Source: an uncultured Clostridia bacterium (GTDB lineage Bacteria > Bacillota > Clostridia > Christensenellales > Borkfalkiaceae). Taken from it: DNA of 64,000 bases. Position numbers and translations under genes: made by a program. Where the stretch lies: positions 124,001-188,000 of the forward strand of contig CALVPT010000002.1 of NCBI GenBank assembly GCA_944354125.1, in the 5' to 3' direction. This document shows positions 9,230 through 18,397 of this stretch, one piece after another. Position 1 is the stretch's first letter; each line of letters opens with the position of its first letter. The notes beneath the pieces are model-generated. The model was given only the letters and a program-made list of their open reading frames with translations, did no database searches and was not told the DNA's origin.

Positions 9230-10162
9230 TTATATTCTGTACATGGGCGTAGAGAGATATCTGTCGCCCGTGTCGGGGAGGAGGACGACAATTACCTTGC
9301 CCTCGTTTTCGGCTCTTTGAGCGACGTCCATTGCCGCCTTGAGCGCCGCGCCCGACGATATGCCGACGAGGAATCCCTCCTCCGTGCCCGTCAGCCTGCC
9401 TGCGGCATACGCCTCTTCGCCCGTGACAGTTATCACCTCGTCATACACCGAGGTATTCAGAACTTCAGGCACAAACCCTGCGCCTATGCCCTGCAGGGGG
9501 TGCGCTCCGCCCTTGCCGCCCGAGAGCACGGGGGAATCGGACGGCTCGACTGCGATGACCTTTACAGAGGGCTTCAGCCCCTTGAGGTACTCGCCGACGC
9601 CCGTTATTGTGCCGCCCGTGCCGACGCCTGCGACGAATATGTCGACCGCGCCGTCGGTATCCTCATAGATTTCGGGGCCCGTGGTCTGCCTGTGCGCCTC
9701 GGGATTGGCAGGGTTGACGAACTGCCCCGCGATTATAGCGCCCGTAAGCTCCCTTTTAAGCTCCTCCGCCCTGTCGATTGCGCCCTGCATGCCCTTTTTT
9801 CCGTCTGTCAGCACGAGTTCGGCGCCGTACGCCTTCATGAGCAGCCGCCTTTCCTCCGACATGCTGTCGGGCATGACTATTATGGTGCGGTATCCCCTCG
9901 CCGCGGCGACGGAGGCAAGCCCTATGCCCGTATTGCCGGACGTAGGCTCTATTATGACCGACCCCTCTTTCAAAAGTCCCCTCTCCTCGTAATCGTCTAT
10001 CATTGCCTTTGCAACTCTGTCCTTGACCGAACCGGCAGGATTGAAGTATTCGAGCTTGGCAAAGAGCTTTGCCTTTAAGTTAAACTTTCTCTCTATGTTG
10101 GTGAGCTCCAGAAGGGGCGTATGCCCTATGAGCTCGTCTATCGAAGTATATATTCTTGCCAT
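9230..10162 (-). CDS. cysK: Cysteine synthase A (O-acetylserine sulfhydrylase)
   Basis: A 310-residue PLP enzyme that makes L-cysteine from O-acetylserine and sulfide in the cytoplasm. The PLP lysine is in NPAGSVKDR (about residue 45), the phosphate-binding loop is in PTSGNTGIGLA, and the substrate loop contains the conserved GTGGTITG. Length is normal for CysK. The start codon follows AAGGCGG. It lies 21 bp downstream of the MATE gene, so the two are probably co-transcribed. A cysteine desulfidase-family gene at 62 kb would run the opposite reaction. CysK and CysM are hard to separate by eye; the pattern favours CysK. Confidence 0.93.
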   Translation of the reverse strand: MARIYTSIDELIGHTPLLELTNIERKFNLKAKLFAKLEYFNPAGSVKDRVAKAMIDDYEERGLLKEGSVIIEPTSGNTGIGLASVAAARGYRTIIVMPDSMSEERRLLMKAYGAELVLTDGKKGMQGAIDRAEELKRELTGAIIAGQFVNPANPEAHRQTTGPEIYEDTDGAVDIFVAGVGTGGTITGVGEYLKGLKPSVKVIAVEPSDSPVLSGGKGGAHPLQGIGAGFVPEVLNTSVYDEVITVTGEEAYAAGRLTGTEEGFLVGISSGAALKAAMDVAQRAENEGKVIVVLLPDTGDRYLSTPMYRI

Positions 10163-10183
10163 AAATTTACCGCCTTTACGATA

Positions 10184-11623
10184 TTATTTTATGCCGCCTG
10201 AAGGCTCCCCGTCCGCCGTATTTGCCGCAGGCTGTACAGAAGGCGCCCCGCCCGCGTCCATCTTCCTGAGAATTTTGCGGAAACGGAAGAAGAAGATAGT
10301 GCCGCACAGCGTCGCCGCCGTGAGGTCGGCAACGCACTCCGCCCAGTACACGCCGCCTACGCCCATGAACATGGGGAATATGAACGCAAAGGGCACGAGC
10401 AGAATTATCTTTCTGAGAATGGCTATGAACAGGCTTATCTTTGCATCGGTCACGGCGACGAAAGTCGTCTGGCAGGCGCGCTGTATGCCGAATATGAGCA
10501 TGCCTGCGACGAAAACGGGCAGATATCTGTCGGTTATAGACAATATCTCCTCCTCGTATGTGAATATCCTGCCGAAAATTCTCGGGCAGCTCATCATTAC
10601 CACGCAGCACAGACAGCAGTACGCCCAACAGGTTGCGAGCGTTATGAAGTATGCCTTTTTCAGCCTTTCCTTATTCTTTGCGCCGTAGTTATACGACAGT
10701 ATGGGCGTAACGCCCTGCGTAAAGCCCTGAACGGGCACGGTTATGAGCATCATGACGCTCTGAAGCACGGCAAGCGCGGTGACGTACCTGTCGCCCATGT
10801 CCTCGCCCAGCATGTCGCCGTAGTACTTGAGTCTGCCGTTGAGCACGAAACCTATCACCGATTCGGTGGCAGACATGACGAAGGGAGCAAGGCCGAGGCC
10901 GAGTATTGCCAGCATTGCGGCGCGGTCGGGCTTCATGAATTTAAGTTCGAGGTGAAGCACGGCGTCCTTTTTCATGAGCGCGCCCACGACCAGGAGGCAG
11001 CTTACGAACTGGCTTATGATGGTGGCGAGCGCCGCTCCGCCTATGCCCATGCCGAAAGTGAATATAAACAGGGGGTCGAGCGCGATGTTCAGAACGGCGC
11101 CGACCATGACGCTTATCATTGCAAAGCCGCTCTTGCCCTGCGCCGTAAGGAAGGTATTCAGTCCGACGCTGAGCTGCACGAAGAGCGTGCCTATGAGATA
11201 TATTGACAGGTATTCTTCGGCATAGCCGTAGTTGTTTTTGCTTGCGCCTATGAGCGTAAGGAGCGGCTGACGGGAAAAATATGCAGCAAGTCCCAGCACC
11301 ACCGAAAAGACGACGAGCATTACGAAGCCGTTGTTGAGTATGCGCTGGGCGCGCGGCCTGTCGCCCTCGCCGAGCGCCTTAGCCGCAAGCGGCGCGCCGC
11401 CGCCCGAAACGAATGAGGAAAACGCCGCAATCAGCGTGAGTATGGGCGCGCACAGCCCGAGGCCTCCGAGTGCGATGTCGCCTATCTCCGCCATATTGCC
11501 TATGTATATTCTGTCTACTATGTTGTAGAGCAGGTTGACTATCTGCGCCGCAACGCAGGGCAACCCCATCTTGAGGCACAGCTTCCACATCTTTTCCGTG
11601 CCGAGCAACTGATCCTTAGCCAT
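10184..11623 (-). CDS. MATE-family efflux transporter
   Basis: A 479-residue, roughly 12-helix membrane protein of the MATE/MOP superfamily, which exports cationic drugs or metabolites using a Na+ or H+ gradient. The N-terminal stretch LLYNIVDRIYIG matches the first-helix signature of MATE proteins, and PVQGFTQGVTPILSYNYGAK is the typical repeat motif of the second half. I place the start at 11623 (MAKDQLLG) rather than the ATG seven codons earlier, because that ATG lies before the -10 box. The -10 ends 6 nt before the chosen ATG, so the message may be leaderless. cysK follows 21 bp downstream. Substrate unknown. Confidence 0.9.
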   Translation of the reverse strand: MAKDQLLGTEKMWKLCLKMGLPCVAAQIVNLLYNIVDRIYIGNMAEIGDIALGGLGLCAPILTLIAAFSSFVSGGGAPLAAKALGEGDRPRAQRILNNGFVMLVVFSVVLGLAAYFSRQPLLTLIGASKNNYGYAEEYLSIYLIGTLFVQLSVGLNTFLTAQGKSGFAMISVMVGAVLNIALDPLFIFTFGMGIGGAALATIISQFVSCLLVVGALMKKDAVLHLELKFMKPDRAAMLAILGLGLAPFVMSATESVIGFVLNGRLKYYGDMLGEDMGDRYVTALAVLQSVMMLITVPVQGFTQGVTPILSYNYGAKNKERLKKAYFITLATCWAYCCLCCVVMMSCPRIFGRIFTYEEEILSITDRYLPVFVAGMLIFGIQRACQTTFVAVTDAKISLFIAILRKIILLVPFAFIFPMFMGVGGVYWAECVADLTAATLCGTIFFFRFRKILRKMDAGGAPSVQPAANTADGEPSGGIK

Positions 11624-11629
11624 ACCTAC

Positions 11630-11658
11630 ATTATAGCACGGCAAAGGGGCGCAGACAA
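11630..11658 (-). promoter_or_regulatory. Sigma-A promoter of MATE-cysK, overlapping the hppA terminator
   Basis: On the minus strand: TTGTCT (11658-11653), 17 bp, TATAAT (11635-11630). The -35 lies inside the terminator hairpin that ends the upstream hppA message. Confidence 0.65.
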
Positions 11659-11672
11659 TAATCTGCGCCCCT
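11645..11672 (-). terminator. Terminator of hppA
   Basis: An 11-bp perfect stem (AGGGGCGCAGA and its complement) with a 6-nt loop, 20 bp past the hppA stop. The U-tract on the minus strand is weak. Confidence 0.65.
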
Positions 11673-11692
11673 GTATTTTGTGAATTTTTACC

Positions 11693-13867
11693 TTACGAGA
11701 ACAGCGAGAACAAGTTATATTCGCTGAACACCACTACCATTACGAGGGAAATGGTCGACATAATCTTGATGAGTATGTCGAGCGAAGGTCCTACGGTATC
11801 CTTGAGGGGGTCGCCGACGGTATCGCCGACTACCGACGCGTCGTGAGCGGGCGAACCCTTGCCCGTGCCCTCTACTCCGCCGCTTTCTATGTACTTCTTG
11901 GCGTTATCCCACGCGCCGCCTGCGTTGCCCGTATATATGGCAAGCATTATCGCCGAAATAGTCGCGCCTATCAGCAGTCCTCCGACGAATTCCGCGCCGA
12001 ATATGAAGCCCGAAACGACGGGAATTATTATGGCTATTATGCAGGGCAACCTCATTTCCTTCAGAGAACCCTGGGAGGATATCTCTATGCACGTCTTATA
12101 GTCAGGCTTTGCCTTGCCTTCGAGTATGCCCGGAATGGTTTTGAACTGCCGACGTACTTCCCCCACCATCTTCCTTGCCGCCTTGGCTACCGCCTCTATG
12201 AGCATGCCGGAGAACATATAGGGAATTGCCGCGCCGACTATCGCGCCGACGAGCGTGAGAGGATTGACTATGTTGAGCAGTATTTCGCCGACGAGGTTGA
12301 CGCCGCCGTATGCGTAGAGATAGGAGCTCATAAGGCTGAGCGCCGCCAGCGCCGCCGAACCGATTGCAAAGCCCTTGCCTATCGCCGCCGTAGTATTGCC
12401 GACCGAGTCGAGCTTGTCGGTTATCTCCCTTACGCCCTCGTCGAGGCCGCTCATCTCGGCAATGCCGCCGGCATTGTCCGAAATGGGACCGTACGTATCG
12501 ACCGAAACGGTTGCCGCGACGAAGGACAGCATGCCTATCGCCGCGCACGCCACGCCGTACATTCCCGACACCGCATAGGAACCGTAGATTGCAACGCCCA
12601 GAACGACTACGGGGAGCATGCAGCTTATCATGCCGTTTGCCATGCCCTGCGTTATGGTGAGCGCCGCGCCCTCCTTGGAGGCGTTGGCTATCTTCCTTGT
12701 GGGCTTGTAGTCATAGCTCGTATAGTATTCCGAGATTATGCCTATGACGATGCCTGCGACTATGCCGAACATTGCGGCAATCCAGGGCGAGAAGTTAGCG
12801 GCGACAAACCCCAGCTTTTGCATCGCTTCGGCCGAGGCGTCTTTGAACATCAGAAGGCTCAGAATAAGGCAGAGTATTATTGACATACCTGCCGAAATCC
12901 ACGTGGCAAGGTTAAGTTCCATGTGCACGTTCTTTGAAAGTCTGGGTTTGAGTACGACATAGGAGATGCCTATGACGCAGGATATGAGTCCGCATCCTGC
13001 AAAGACTATGGGGAAGAGAAGAAGTATTCTCAAAAGCTCTGCGCTTATGTATGCGCCTGCCTGGTTTGCAAACAGCTCGCAGGCGAGAATCACGCCCGAC
13101 ATTATCGCGCCGACATAGCTTTCGAGAAGGTCGCTGCCGAGTCCGGCTACGTCGCCGACGTTATCGCCGACGTTATCGGCTATTGTGGCGGGGTTGCGGG
13201 GGTCGTCTTCGGGAATGTGCGCCTCGGTCTTTCCGACGAGGTCGGCGCCCATGTCAGCCGCCTTTGTGTATATTCCGCCGCCCACGCGGTTGAAAAGCGC
13301 TATTACCGAACAGCCGAGCGCATAGCCCGATACCGTCATGGTAAAGCCGGCATTCAGCCCCGTCCAGTACTTTTCCTCAGTACCGTTGGCAACGGCCTCT
13401 ATCTGACCGTTCGCAAGTCCGAATACGAGATAGACAATTATTATGCCGAGGAGCGCGAAGCCTGCAACGCACAGCCCCATTACCGAGCCGCCCTTGAAGG
13501 CCACTTTCAGCGTCTTGCCTATGTCGCGCGTCTCGTTGGCGCGGTTTGCGACCCTGACGTTGGCATAGGTGGCAATCTTCATGCCGACGTAGCCTGCCGA
13601 TGCCGACATGACCGCGCCTATTACGAAGGCTATGCCCGTCTGCCAGCTGATAAACGCCGCAAGCACCGCCGCTATGCACGCGCCTATTATGGCGACTATC
13701 TTATATTCGTAATTGATGAAGGCGTTTGCGCCGATGCGGATGGCACCTGCAATCTCCTCCATTCTCTCAGTTCCCTCTTTCAGCTTCTTTACGGTAAGAT
13801 AGTTGAAAGCGGCGTAGGCGCAGGCGAGTATTACGGCCGCGCCGACGATGATCAGCAGTAGTTCCAT
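11693..13867 (-). CDS. hppA: K+-dependent membrane-bound pyrophosphatase (Na+ or H+ pump)
   Basis: A 724-residue integral membrane enzyme with about 16 helices that couples PPi hydrolysis to Na+ or H+ export. The substrate-site block is complete: DMGADLVGKTEAHIPEDDPR followed by the NVGDNVGD motif, and a second Asp-rich site near the C-terminus (GDTVGDPLKDT). The motif GNTTAAIGKG has Ala where K+-independent enzymes have Lys, marking it as K+-dependent. Which ion is pumped cannot be told by eye. I start it at the ATG at 13867 (MELLLIIVGAA), which begins the first helix; a longer frame reading upstream is basic and non-membrane. Confidence 0.94.
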   Translation of the reverse strand: MELLLIIVGAAVILACAYAAFNYLTVKKLKEGTERMEEIAGAIRIGANAFINYEYKIVAIIGACIAAVLAAFISWQTGIAFVIGAVMSASAGYVGMKIATYANVRVANRANETRDIGKTLKVAFKGGSVMGLCVAGFALLGIIIVYLVFGLANGQIEAVANGTEEKYWTGLNAGFTMTVSGYALGCSVIALFNRVGGGIYTKAADMGADLVGKTEAHIPEDDPRNPATIADNVGDNVGDVAGLGSDLLESYVGAIMSGVILACELFANQAGAYISAELLRILLLFPIVFAGCGLISCVIGISYVVLKPRLSKNVHMELNLATWISAGMSIILCLILSLLMFKDASAEAMQKLGFVAANFSPWIAAMFGIVAGIVIGIISEYYTSYDYKPTRKIANASKEGAALTITQGMANGMISCMLPVVVLGVAIYGSYAVSGMYGVACAAIGMLSFVAATVSVDTYGPISDNAGGIAEMSGLDEGVREITDKLDSVGNTTAAIGKGFAIGSAALAALSLMSSYLYAYGGVNLVGEILLNIVNPLTLVGAIVGAAIPYMFSGMLIEAVAKAARKMVGEVRRQFKTIPGILEGKAKPDYKTCIEISSQGSLKEMRLPCIIAIIIPVVSGFIFGAEFVGGLLIGATISAIMLAIYTGNAGGAWDNAKKYIESGGVEGTGKGSPAHDASVVGDTVGDPLKDTVGPSLDILIKIMSTISLVMVVVFSEYNLFSLFS

Positions 13868-14182
13868 TACCACTTTTCCCCCAAAAAATTTTTCGCGCAA
13901 ACGCCCCTTCATATCGCCGTATGCAACGCGGCTGCGCCTGAGGTCGATTTGGCGGCAAAACCGCAAGGTCTGTCGTCAATTATGACCCAAGACGCCGACG
14001 CCCGTTCGCATACGCGCAATATGCAAGAAATTTACGCGCTGTCGGTTAAATACTAACATAATATGAAAGAAATTGCAATAGAGTTTGAAATATTTCACAA
14101 AATTTGTAGGCTAAAGGCGCAAAATGCCGCAAATGCGCGCCGCACGCGGGACATATTCCGACAAAAACTTTTGCCGTTGATA
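13868..14182. other. Divergent intergenic region, hppA leader
   Basis: About 315 bp without a gene. On the minus strand a weak promoter (TTGCAA 14078-14073, 17 bp, TAGTAT 14055-14050) would give hppA a leader of roughly 175 nt. That leader includes a small GGCGGCAAAACCGC-type hairpin near 13950. No known riboswitch was recognised. Confidence 0.4.
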
Positions 14183-14211
14183 TTGAATAATCGGGCTGCG
14201 CATGGTATAAT
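14183..14211 (+). promoter_or_regulatory. Sigma-A promoter of HIT gene
   Basis: TTGAAT (14183-14188), 17 bp, extended -10 TGGTATAAT with TATAAT at 14206-14211. The predicted start near 14218 leaves a leader of about 30 nt. Confidence 0.85.
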
Positions 14212-14247
14212 GAACCTACATTGAAATCTGATTTGCGGGGGAATTTT

Positions 14248-14667
14248 ATGAAGGACGAAAATTGCGGTTACTGCATGAGGGGCGAACTTTTAGATAAGTT
14301 CGGCATTTACATCTGCGACCTGGAGGTCTCGACGCTCATACTGTTCAAAGAGCAGTCCAAAAAGGGCAGATGCATAGTCGCCTATAAGGACCACGTCAGC
14401 GAAATCGTCGACATCTCCGACGAGGAGAGAAACAAATTCTTTGCCGACGTGACCAGAGCGGCGAGAGCCATACATAAGGCATTTGCGCCGGACAAGCTAA
14501 ACTACGGAATGTACGGCGATACGGGGTGCCATCTGCACGTCCACCTCTGCCCCAAATACAGGGACGGCGACGAATGGGGCGGCACTTTTACGATGAATCC
14601 CCAGAAGGTATATCTCACGGACGAGCAATATGCCGAAATGATAGACAAGATAAAGGCGGCGCTTTAA
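14248..14667 (+). CDS. HIT-family hydrolase/transferase
   Basis: A 139-residue histidine-triad protein with the catalytic motif H-L-H-V-H-L-C at about residues 100-106. HIT proteins hydrolyse or transfer nucleotides from nucleoside phosphoramidates or dinucleotides. I begin it at the ATG at 14248, which has GGGGG 6 nt upstream; an in-frame TTG at 14221 lies only a few bases past the predicted transcription start. The Cys pair near the N-terminus (ENCGYCM) resembles the zinc pair of some HIT proteins. It is followed after 30 bp by a GltD-like gene on the same strand. Physiological substrate unknown. Confidence 0.88.
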   Translation: MKDENCGYCMRGELLDKFGIYICDLEVSTLILFKEQSKKGRCIVAYKDHVSEIVDISDEERNKFFADVTRAARAIHKAFAPDKLNYGMYGDTGCHLHVHLCPKYRDGDEWGGTFTMNPQKVYLTDEQYAEMIDKIKAAL

Positions 14668-14697
14668 GGACGCATACCCGTACGGGAGGTATTATAT

Positions 14698-15930
14698 ATG
14701 GCACATAACGTAATAGCCGAGGCAAAGAGATGCCTCAACTGCAAAAAACCGCTCTGCAGGGCAGGTTGTCCGATAAATACGGATATCCCGGGATTCATTT
14801 CGACATTTCTGAAGGGCGACATAGACGAAGCCGGCAGAATGCTCTTCGACAACAATCCCCTCTCCGTAGTCTGCTCGATAGTATGCAACCACGGCGACCA
14901 GTGCCAGGGACACTGCGTGAGGGGCATAAAGGGCGAACCCGTCGAGATTTCGACCATAGAGAACTTTATCTCCGAGAGATATCTCGACTGCGTGGAGCTG
15001 AAAAGGCAGCCCGACAACGCCATTAAGGTAGCCGTGGTCGGTGCAGGTCCTGCAGGCATGACCATATCTATAAAGCTTGCCCAGCTGGGCTATGACGTCA
15101 CCGTGTTCGAGAGCAAGTCGGACATAGGCGGCGTGTTGCGGTTCGGCATACCCGAATTCAGACTGCCCAAGTCGATTATAGACAGGTACAAGACGCTGAT
15201 GCTGCGCCTGGGCATAAAGCTGAAATTCAACATAACAATAGGCAAGGCGTTCGGCGTGGAGGAGCTCTTCCGCGACGGATTCAGAGCCATATCGATAGGC
15301 ACGGGTGTAACCTGGCCCGTAACGCTAAATATAAAGGGAGAAACGCTCGGACACGTGCACTACGGCGTGCACTTTCTGGAAAACCCCGAGTCTTACCGCG
15401 CCCAGATAGGCAAAAGCGTAATAGTCATAGGCGCCGGAAACGTGGCGATGGACGTGGCGAGGACGGCACTGAGAATGGGCGTAAAGGACGTAAAGATTGT
15501 GGTTCGTTCGGACAGGTACACGGCAAGCAAGGAAGAAAAGGAATATGCCGAGATAGAGGGCGCGGAATTCATATTCAACAAGGCGCCCGTTGAGATTACA
15601 GACGAGGGCGTATTGTTCAGGGATACCGTATGCGACCAGAATCATAAGGTCATCTCCATGAGCGACGAAGCGCAACTTATGAAGGCGGATACGGTAATGA
15701 TATGCGTTTCCCAGAAGCCCTCCAACATGATTCTGACGCAGACCGATGGGCTTGAGGTAAACGAAAGAGGGCTTGCCAAGATAAGCGAAAACGGCGAGAC
15801 GACGCGAAAGGGCGTATTTGCCTCCGGCGACGTGGTGAAGGGCGCAAAGACGGTCGTAGAGGCCGTAGAGCAGTCCAAGCGCGTGGCGTTTGCAATGCAC
15901 GAATACCTGCAGAGCCTGCCAAAGGAGTGA
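14698..15930 (+). CDS. FAD/NAD(P)-dependent oxidoreductase, glutamate synthase small-subunit (GltD) family
   Basis: A 410-residue flavoprotein of the GltD/NfnB family. The N-terminal Fe-S ligand region is visible (CLNCKKPLCRAGCP, residues 12-25, and CSIVCNHGDQCQGHC). It is followed by an FAD Rossmann motif (VVGAGPAGM, about 113-121) and an NAD(P) Rossmann motif (VIGAGNVAMD, about 243-252). A strong GGGAGGT site precedes the ATG. Members pass electrons between NAD(P)H and an Fe-S or flavin partner. No large glutamate synthase subunit or NfnA is next to it, so its partner is not visible and it could be a stand-alone NADPH-dependent reductase. The HIT gene is 30 bp upstream. Confidence 0.88.
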   Translation: MAHNVIAEAKRCLNCKKPLCRAGCPINTDIPGFISTFLKGDIDEAGRMLFDNNPLSVVCSIVCNHGDQCQGHCVRGIKGEPVEISTIENFISERYLDCVELKRQPDNAIKVAVVGAGPAGMTISIKLAQLGYDVTVFESKSDIGGVLRFGIPEFRLPKSIIDRYKTLMLRLGIKLKFNITIGKAFGVEELFRDGFRAISIGTGVTWPVTLNIKGETLGHVHYGVHFLENPESYRAQIGKSVIVIGAGNVAMDVARTALRMGVKDVKIVVRSDRYTASKEEKEYAEIEGAEFIFNKAPVEITDEGVLFRDTVCDQNHKVISMSDEAQLMKADTVMICVSQKPSNMILTQTDGLEVNERGLAKISENGETTRKGVFASGDVVKGAKTVVEAVEQSKRVAFAMHEYLQSLPKE

Positions 15931-16004
15931 TAAAGAGTACCCTAAAGTTTAATTGCACCGCACATATGCGGCAGATAACTTAAATTTGCAAATGTAAATC
16001 GGGT

Positions 16005-16040
16005 AAGGCGGCGGAGCGTTATTCAACGCTCCGCCGCCTT
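16005..16040 (+). terminator. Terminator after GltD-like gene
   Basis: A perfect 16-bp stem (AAGGCGGCGGAGCGTT and its complement) with an ATTC loop, then CTTTGTT. It lies between two converging genes and may also serve the flotillin operon. Confidence 0.9.
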
Positions 16041-16090
16041 CTTTGTTCATATTTTTAAATTGAGCCGCACATATGTGCCGTCTTACGGAA

Positions 16091-17545
16091 TTATTTGCCC
16101 TTTTTCTCTTCGGGCTTTGCCTCCTCGCTCTTTTGGGCAACGGGCTGCGCCGCCTCCTCCGCCCCGCTTTCTGCGGGTTTGGGGGAAACTATGTCGGGCA
16201 TCTTCAAGCCAGCCATGCCGTAGAGGTCATTGAGGGGAGGCAGCGACTTGAGCATTCCAGAAAGGAAATTAGCAGTCGTCGTCTTTCCGCCCTCGCCACC
16301 GTTATCCCAGACGGTTATCTTGTCTATCTTGAGGTTCTTGATTGCCTCTACCTGCGTTGCGACAAGAGTTTCGAGCTTGTCGGCAATCATAAGGCGAACA
16401 GCCTCGTCGCTGGTGCCTGCCGCCCTGACGAGCTTATCCATACCTTCGGCCTGCTTGGAAAGCGTCTCGTATACGCCCCTTGCCTCTGCCTCCATCTTGG
16501 CATAGATTGCATCCGCTTCGCCCCTGGCCTTGCGCCTGACGTTTTCGGCCTGAGCGTCCGCCTCTATCTCAATTCTTCTCTTTTCTATCTCGCTGGCGAC
16601 GATTATGTCTGCTTCCTTGGTAGCCTTTTCCTTGGAAGCTCTTGCTACTTCCGCCTGCTGTTCTGCGGCATAGCTCTCTTCCTTTGCCTTTGCCGCCTGC
16701 ACGTTTTCGGCGGTGACCGCAAGCTTTAACGACTCCGCCTCCTTCTCCCTAAGAAGCGCCTTTGACTGGGCGATGTCGGCCTTGGCCTTATTTTCGCCCT
16801 CTATGGCCTTGCTCTCCGCTTCGGCAACGCTTATTCGCTGCTGCATCTGCGCGTTGGCCTCGCCTATCGCACCCTTTCTGTTCTCCTCCGCCACGGAAAT
16901 CTTGGCGTCGTTTATTGCCTTTGCAGCCGCCTCCTTGCCGAGTGCGACGATGTAGCCGCTCTCGTCGGATATGTCGGTGACGTTTACGTTGATGAGCCTT
17001 AAGCCCAGCTTTTTGAGTTCGCCCTCCACGTTCCTGGAAATGGCTTCGAGGAACTTATCCCTGTCGGTATTTATTTCCTCAATGTCCATAGTGGCGATTA
17101 CGAGACGCAGCTGACCGAAGATTATGTCCTTGGCGAGCTCCGAAATCTGCGGAAGCGACAGTCCGAGCAGACGTTCTGCGGCGTTCTGCATGATAGACGG
17201 GTCGGTAGAAACGCCGACGGTGAATATCGATGGAACGTCGATACGTATATTCTGTTTGGAAAGCGCGCTCTTGAGATCTACCGAGATGGAGAGCGGCGTG
17301 AGGTCGAGGAATGTGTATGACTGCACGAAGGGCAGAACGAGCGCCGCGCCGCCGTGGATACACTTAGCGCTGCGGTAAGTGCCGTCCTTGTTGGGCGAAA
17401 TCTTACCGTAGATGACCATTATCTTGTCCGACGGGCACTTTTTGTACCTGACGAGCACGACGAGAAGCAGCATTACGAGCACCAGAACGACGACGATAGC
17501 CAGAACTATGCCTATCGTAGTGCCGACGCTGAGCAAATTCAACAT
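16091..17545 (-). CDS. floT: Flotillin-like membrane protein (SPFH domain)
   Basis: A 484-residue flotillin (YuaG/FloT type) that scaffolds ordered membrane microdomains. One N-terminal membrane helix (residues 5-31) is followed by an SPFH/band-7 domain to about 195. A long Ala/Glu/Lys-rich coiled coil (about 200-390) follows, with the EA-repeat character of flotillins (EANAQMQQRISVAEAESKA), then a conserved C-terminal segment and an acidic/basic tail. It is the second gene of an operon with an NfeD protein 62 bp upstream, the standard Bacillota arrangement (yuaF-yuaG). Assignment is firm at family level. Confidence 0.93.
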   Translation of the reverse strand: MLNLLSVGTTIGIVLAIVVVLVLVMLLLVVLVRYKKCPSDKIMVIYGKISPNKDGTYRSAKCIHGGAALVLPFVQSYTFLDLTPLSISVDLKSALSKQNIRIDVPSIFTVGVSTDPSIMQNAAERLLGLSLPQISELAKDIIFGQLRLVIATMDIEEINTDRDKFLEAISRNVEGELKKLGLRLINVNVTDISDESGYIVALGKEAAAKAINDAKISVAEENRKGAIGEANAQMQQRISVAEAESKAIEGENKAKADIAQSKALLREKEAESLKLAVTAENVQAAKAKEESYAAEQQAEVARASKEKATKEADIIVASEIEKRRIEIEADAQAENVRRKARGEADAIYAKMEAEARGVYETLSKQAEGMDKLVRAAGTSDEAVRLMIADKLETLVATQVEAIKNLKIDKITVWDNGGEGGKTTTANFLSGMLKSLPPLNDLYGMAGLKMPDIVSPKPAESGAEEAAQPVAQKSEEAKPEEKKGK

Positions 17546-17607
17546 AACCTTATATTCTCCTTTTTTATTTGCAGGGGCAAGGGCGCTTTAATTAGCGCCG
17601 CCTCCCT

Positions 17608-18204
17608 TTAAGCCTTATCGCTATCCTGTCCGACGCGCTTTACGACGGCGCACTCGTTTTCGGTGGAGACTATCTCCACCACCTCGTCGACGGCAAGTCT
17701 TTCGGCGCCCTCCGTCAGGGCGTCGACTTCCATGAATCTGCCCTGCGCGTCCAGCGTGATTTTACCCCTTCCCGAACGCATGGGCGGAATGGAGACATAT
17801 ACCGTCGCCCTCTTGCCTACCAGCTTTTCGGGCTCCACCGCGCCGTTGCACTGAAGCCTGAGCATGGCGCGTATTATGAACGCCACGGCAAACATCGCGA
17901 CAAGTCCTGCGACTATGGCGACCAATACCGCCACCCAGCTTACGTCTTCGGGCACGAGCACGCTTGTAAGAAGTCCCGCCCAGCTGCCGACGGCAAAGAA
18001 CGCCGTAACCGACTTTATGGTGAAAATCGAAACGCCGCTGTCGCCGTCCACGTCTATATCACCGTCGCCGTCAAGGTCGAGGTCGCCGCCGAACGCCGAA
18101 AAGCACATGAGCACTATCTGCACGACGAGCAACAACGTCGATACTATGCCCAGCCAGAACAAAACCTGTTCGAGCACGGTCAACGTCTGATACCATTCAA
18201 TCAT
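17608..18204 (-). CDS. NfeD-like membrane protein (YuaF type), flotillin partner
   Basis: A 198-residue membrane protein with helices at about 12-34, 66-85 and 90-112, then a soluble C-terminal OB-fold NfeD domain (about 130-190; KLVGKRATVYVS, GKITLDAQGRF). Between the first two helices is an unusual acidic loop, DLDLDGDGDIDVDGDSG, resembling repeated Ca2+-binding DxDxDG loops; it probably faces outside. The gene has an AAGGAG site and heads the operon with flotillin. NfeD and flotillin are known to act together in membrane organisation. Confidence 0.88.
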   Translation of the reverse strand: MIEWYQTLTVLEQVLFWLGIVSTLLLVVQIVLMCFSAFGGDLDLDGDGDIDVDGDSGVSIFTIKSVTAFFAVGSWAGLLTSVLVPEDVSWVAVLVAIVAGLVAMFAVAFIIRAMLRLQCNGAVEPEKLVGKRATVYVSIPPMRSGRGKITLDAQGRFMEVDALTEGAERLAVDEVVEIVSTENECAVVKRVGQDSDKA

Positions 18205-18272
18205 AATAACTCCTTATATCCGTCCGCACGTATGGCGCGCGGATTTTATGTGTATTTTAATATATCGCATAT

Positions 18273-18301
18273 ATTATATAAAAATTACGCCCTTTAGTCA
18301 A
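18273..18301 (-). promoter_or_regulatory. Sigma-A promoter of nfeD-floT operon
   Basis: On the minus strand: TTGACT (18301-18296), 17 bp, TATAAT (18278-18273). This gives a leader of about 60 nt before nfeD. Confidence 0.85.
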
Positions 18302-18318
18302 TAGGGAGATTAAGACAA

Positions 18319-18353
18319 GGGCGTTTTTCGGCATATTTTGCCGAAAAACGCCC
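18319..18353 (-). terminator. Terminator of marR-ABC operon
   Basis: A perfect 15-bp stem (GGGCGTTTTTCGGCA and its complement) with a 5-nt loop, 44 bp past the second ABC gene, followed on the minus strand by TTGTCTTAAT. Confidence 0.8.
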
Positions 18354-18397
18354 CGAATTTTCCATATTCTGACATTTTATAGCCCTGATCTGCGCCA

